In this document: in pieces, positions 62,520 through 64,000 of the stretch | How the letters are laid out: each line of letters opens with the position of its first letter | Position numbering within the stretch: position 1 is the stretch's first letter | Source of the DNA: Chlorogloeopsis sp038404745 | GTDB taxonomy: Bacteria; Cyanobacteriota; Cyanobacteriia; Cyanobacteriales; Nostocaceae | Reading direction: 5' to 3' | Assembly (NCBI RefSeq): GCF_038404745.2 | Contig: NZ_JAYKTT020000012.1 | Span: forward strand, 1-64,000 | DNA length: 64,000 nucleotides | The notes under the pieces: model-generated | Seen by the model: only the letters and a program-made list of their open reading frames with translations | Databases searched by the model: none | Told to the model about the DNA's origin: nothing | Position numbers and translations under genes: made by a program

Positions 62520-63947
62520 TTGAAGAAAAAATATGTAGGTATTATGTTGTCATTCTTACTAATTCTTCCTATTTTTCCTATCCTTCCTATTGCTCAAACA
62601 ACTCCTTTGCCACCCCAGGAGGAGATAGTACAAACTCAACAAGTGCGTCCTCTACCAGGTAAGCTGAATCGGGTACCAACTTTTAATAGCAATAGCCCAG
62701 AAAAGGTTCTCAAAGAAGGAATTTTGCTTTCAACTTTTCCTTCCCAAGGGAAAAAAGTGCCAACTGCCCATCTGAATTTTCCGTTTCGGGGACGATTTGA
62801 TATTTTTGCTCATCATGTTGCTGAAGCACCCACCCCCGATAATTTACGATCGCTTTATTTGGGAATAATGCTGCATAACCCAGGCAAGCAACCAGTAAGG
62901 GTGAATGTTTTACAAGGGGCGAGTTATTTGAGCCAACCGGATGCACCATTTATTGAGAAGCCATCTTTTAGTCTAAACCCTTCAGGAACAGTTTTCGCAG
63001 GGCCTGGCGATCGCGTCATGAGTGATGTTTTACGGGGGCGTCGCCAAGACATTTTCCCTGCCCAAATAGTTATTCTGCCGGGGCAAAGTCAGATGTTATT
63101 GAATACACCGATTCCTGTTAAAGGACTAACTCCACCTTTGAATGGCAGATCAACATTAATCCGCCTCCAGAGTAACGGCACAGTTTATGCAGCCAGTCTG
63201 GCGATGTTTGCACCCACAAATACTGATGGCAGTGAACGTGCGCCTACTTTAGAAGAATGGAAAAATTTGCTTAATAATGGTGATTTGTCTAGCCCACGAG
63301 ATAAAACACCCACGCCTTTAGAAAAAACCGATAAACCCATAATTTATGGGCGGGTTGCTGGAGTAGCCCAAGGCTCTCACTGGCGAGCAAATATTACAGA
63401 TAGTCCTAAGGTAAAGTATTTGACGATTCCTCAGTCTGGTCAAGCTTATTCCTATGCGTTGAGTACTTTGCATCGTGGAACCCTGGGAACTAATCAAATT
63501 CAAAGCGCACCAATGCTGGCACGCTATCCTGACACCGCATATCGCGCCCACGGAAATTACGGTATCCAATACAGCCTGAAATTACCACTATATAACAATA
63601 CTAAAACGCCCCAAACAGTAAATATATCAATACAAACACCCTTGAAAGAAGACCAATTAGTGAAACCGGGGCTGCGCTTTTTTAGTACACCAGCACAGCA
63701 AGTATTCTTCCGTGGCACAGTGCAGGTACGCTACAACGACGATGCAGGTAAGCCGCAAACTCAGTTTGTGCATTTGGTGCAAAAGCGGGGGCAACCAGGA
63801 GAACCTTTAGTGAGATTAAACATGAATCCAGGCGATCAAAGATTGGTGCAAGTAGACTTTCTTTACCCACCAGATGCTACACCACCACAGGTGTTAACAG
63901 TTCAGACATTGAACCCTACTAACTCATCTAGCGATACACAACAGTAA
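62520..63947 (+). CDS. DUF3370 domain secreted protein
   Basis: 475 residues from TTG at 62520; ATG at 62544 is an alternative that would lose the basic KKKYVG n-region of the signal peptide. The N-terminus (IMLSFLLILPIFPILPIAQT) is a signal peptide, so the protein is exported. The rest is a single DUF3370 region: QVRPLPGKLNRVPTFNSNSP, HLNFPFRGRFDIFAHHVAEA and YLGIMLHNPGKQPVRVNVLQ near the start, and YRAHGNYGIQYSLKLPLYNN and QKRGQPGEPLVRLNMNPGDQ later. The family occurs mainly in cyanobacteria and has no known function; beta-rich sequence suggests an extracellular or periplasmic structural role. It ends 31 bases before a perfect palindrome that closes the window. Confidence 0.85.
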   Translation: MKKKYVGIMLSFLLILPIFPILPIAQTTPLPPQEEIVQTQQVRPLPGKLNRVPTFNSNSPEKVLKEGILLSTFPSQGKKVPTAHLNFPFRGRFDIFAHHVAEAPTPDNLRSLYLGIMLHNPGKQPVRVNVLQGASYLSQPDAPFIEKPSFSLNPSGTVFAGPGDRVMSDVLRGRRQDIFPAQIVILPGQSQMLLNTPIPVKGLTPPLNGRSTLIRLQSNGTVYAASLAMFAPTNTDGSERAPTLEEWKNLLNNGDLSSPRDKTPTPLEKTDKPIIYGRVAGVAQGSHWRANITDSPKVKYLTIPQSGQAYSYALSTLHRGTLGTNQIQSAPMLARYPDTAYRAHGNYGIQYSLKLPLYNNTKTPQTVNISIQTPLKEDQLVKPGLRFFSTPAQQVFFRGTVQVRYNDDAGKPQTQFVHLVQKRGQPGEPLVRLNMNPGDQRLVQVDFLYPPDATPPQVLTVQTLNPTNSSSDTQQ

Positions 63948-63977
63948 TTAGCCTGGAGGCAAAGCCTCGAAACCCTC

Positions 63978-64000
63978 GTTACCAGGTTCAACCTGGTAAC
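63978..64000. repeat. Perfect palindromic repeat at the right edge
   Basis: GTTACCAGG at 63978-63986 and CCTGGTAAC at 63992-64000 with TTCAA loop, preceded by 'ggaggcaaagcctcg'. A degenerate copy lies at 34932-34950 (aggttgaaccgggtaacgag) in the opposite orientation. It may act as terminator of the DUF3370 gene; the element continues beyond the window. Confidence 0.6.

Noticed and set aside
1..64000. tRNA, rRNA, CRISPR arrays, intact IS elements
   Set aside because: Scanned for T-loop motifs, regular direct repeats with spacers and transposase signatures; none seen. The low-complexity tracts lack CRISPR spacing.

Overview
The window looks like chromosomal DNA of a filamentous, probably heterocyst-forming cyanobacterium (Nostocales). 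The evidence is the abundance of the octamer GCGATCGC (HIP1), photosynthesis genes (petG, a cytochrome cM), a cyanobacterial ValRS with a membrane-anchoring insert, bilin-type GAF sensor domains, a PatD-like heterocyst-frequency protein, and many cyanobacteria-specific DUF families. Gene content is mostly core with a few accessory patches. Low-complexity and palindromic dispersed repeats fill many intergenic gaps. I saw no tRNA, rRNA, CRISPR array or intact insertion sequence.

Layout. 1-6 kb: a mostly empty 1.2 kb start, a GT4 glycosyltransferase, two small conserved cyanobacterial proteins and a short-form glucose-6-phosphate dehydrogenase followed by a nested palindromic repeat. 6-8 kb: an AT-rich pair of membrane genes (Lgt-like protein plus an ABC permease without partners). 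8.5-19 kb: RelA/SpoT, PatD, an SRPBCC protein, a DUF5132 protein, a fused two-domain peptide ABC ATPase, a GNAT enzyme, and rpmG-rpsR-RNase II/R. 19-29.5 kb: DUF2358, a Get3/ArsA ATPase, a multi-GAF histidine kinase, dnaN-oriC-dnaA (nine DnaA boxes), an HtrA-type lipoprotein protease and peptide deformylase.

29.6-35.7 kb is the most unusual intact block: five co-directional genes encoding seven CxxC-less HMA-like domains, a P-type ATPase without the CPC metal motif, and a DUF5132 membrane protein. It reads as one membrane/metal system, possibly related to ferrosome-type (Fez) loci; the specific function is inference.

35.7-49.4 kb: DhaK, a 2'-5' RNA ligase-like protein, a frameshifted N-acetylglucosamine kinase-like gene next to an AmpG-like transporter (a peptidoglycan-recycling pair), a GxxExxY protein, valS with a CAAD domain, an exported intradiol dioxygenase, a UbiB-type kinase and recN.

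49.6-57.3 kb is a decaying accessory island: CHASE2, DUF928, CHAT-TPR, HicA and TPS haemagglutinin relics carrying in-frame stops, frameshifts and deletions, interspersed with an intact M23 peptidase and small conserved genes. 57.7-64 kb returns to intact genes: a RuBisCO-like protein, cytM, petG (37 codons), rsmD, hisH, a shortened C15 peptidase-like protein and a DUF3370 protein.
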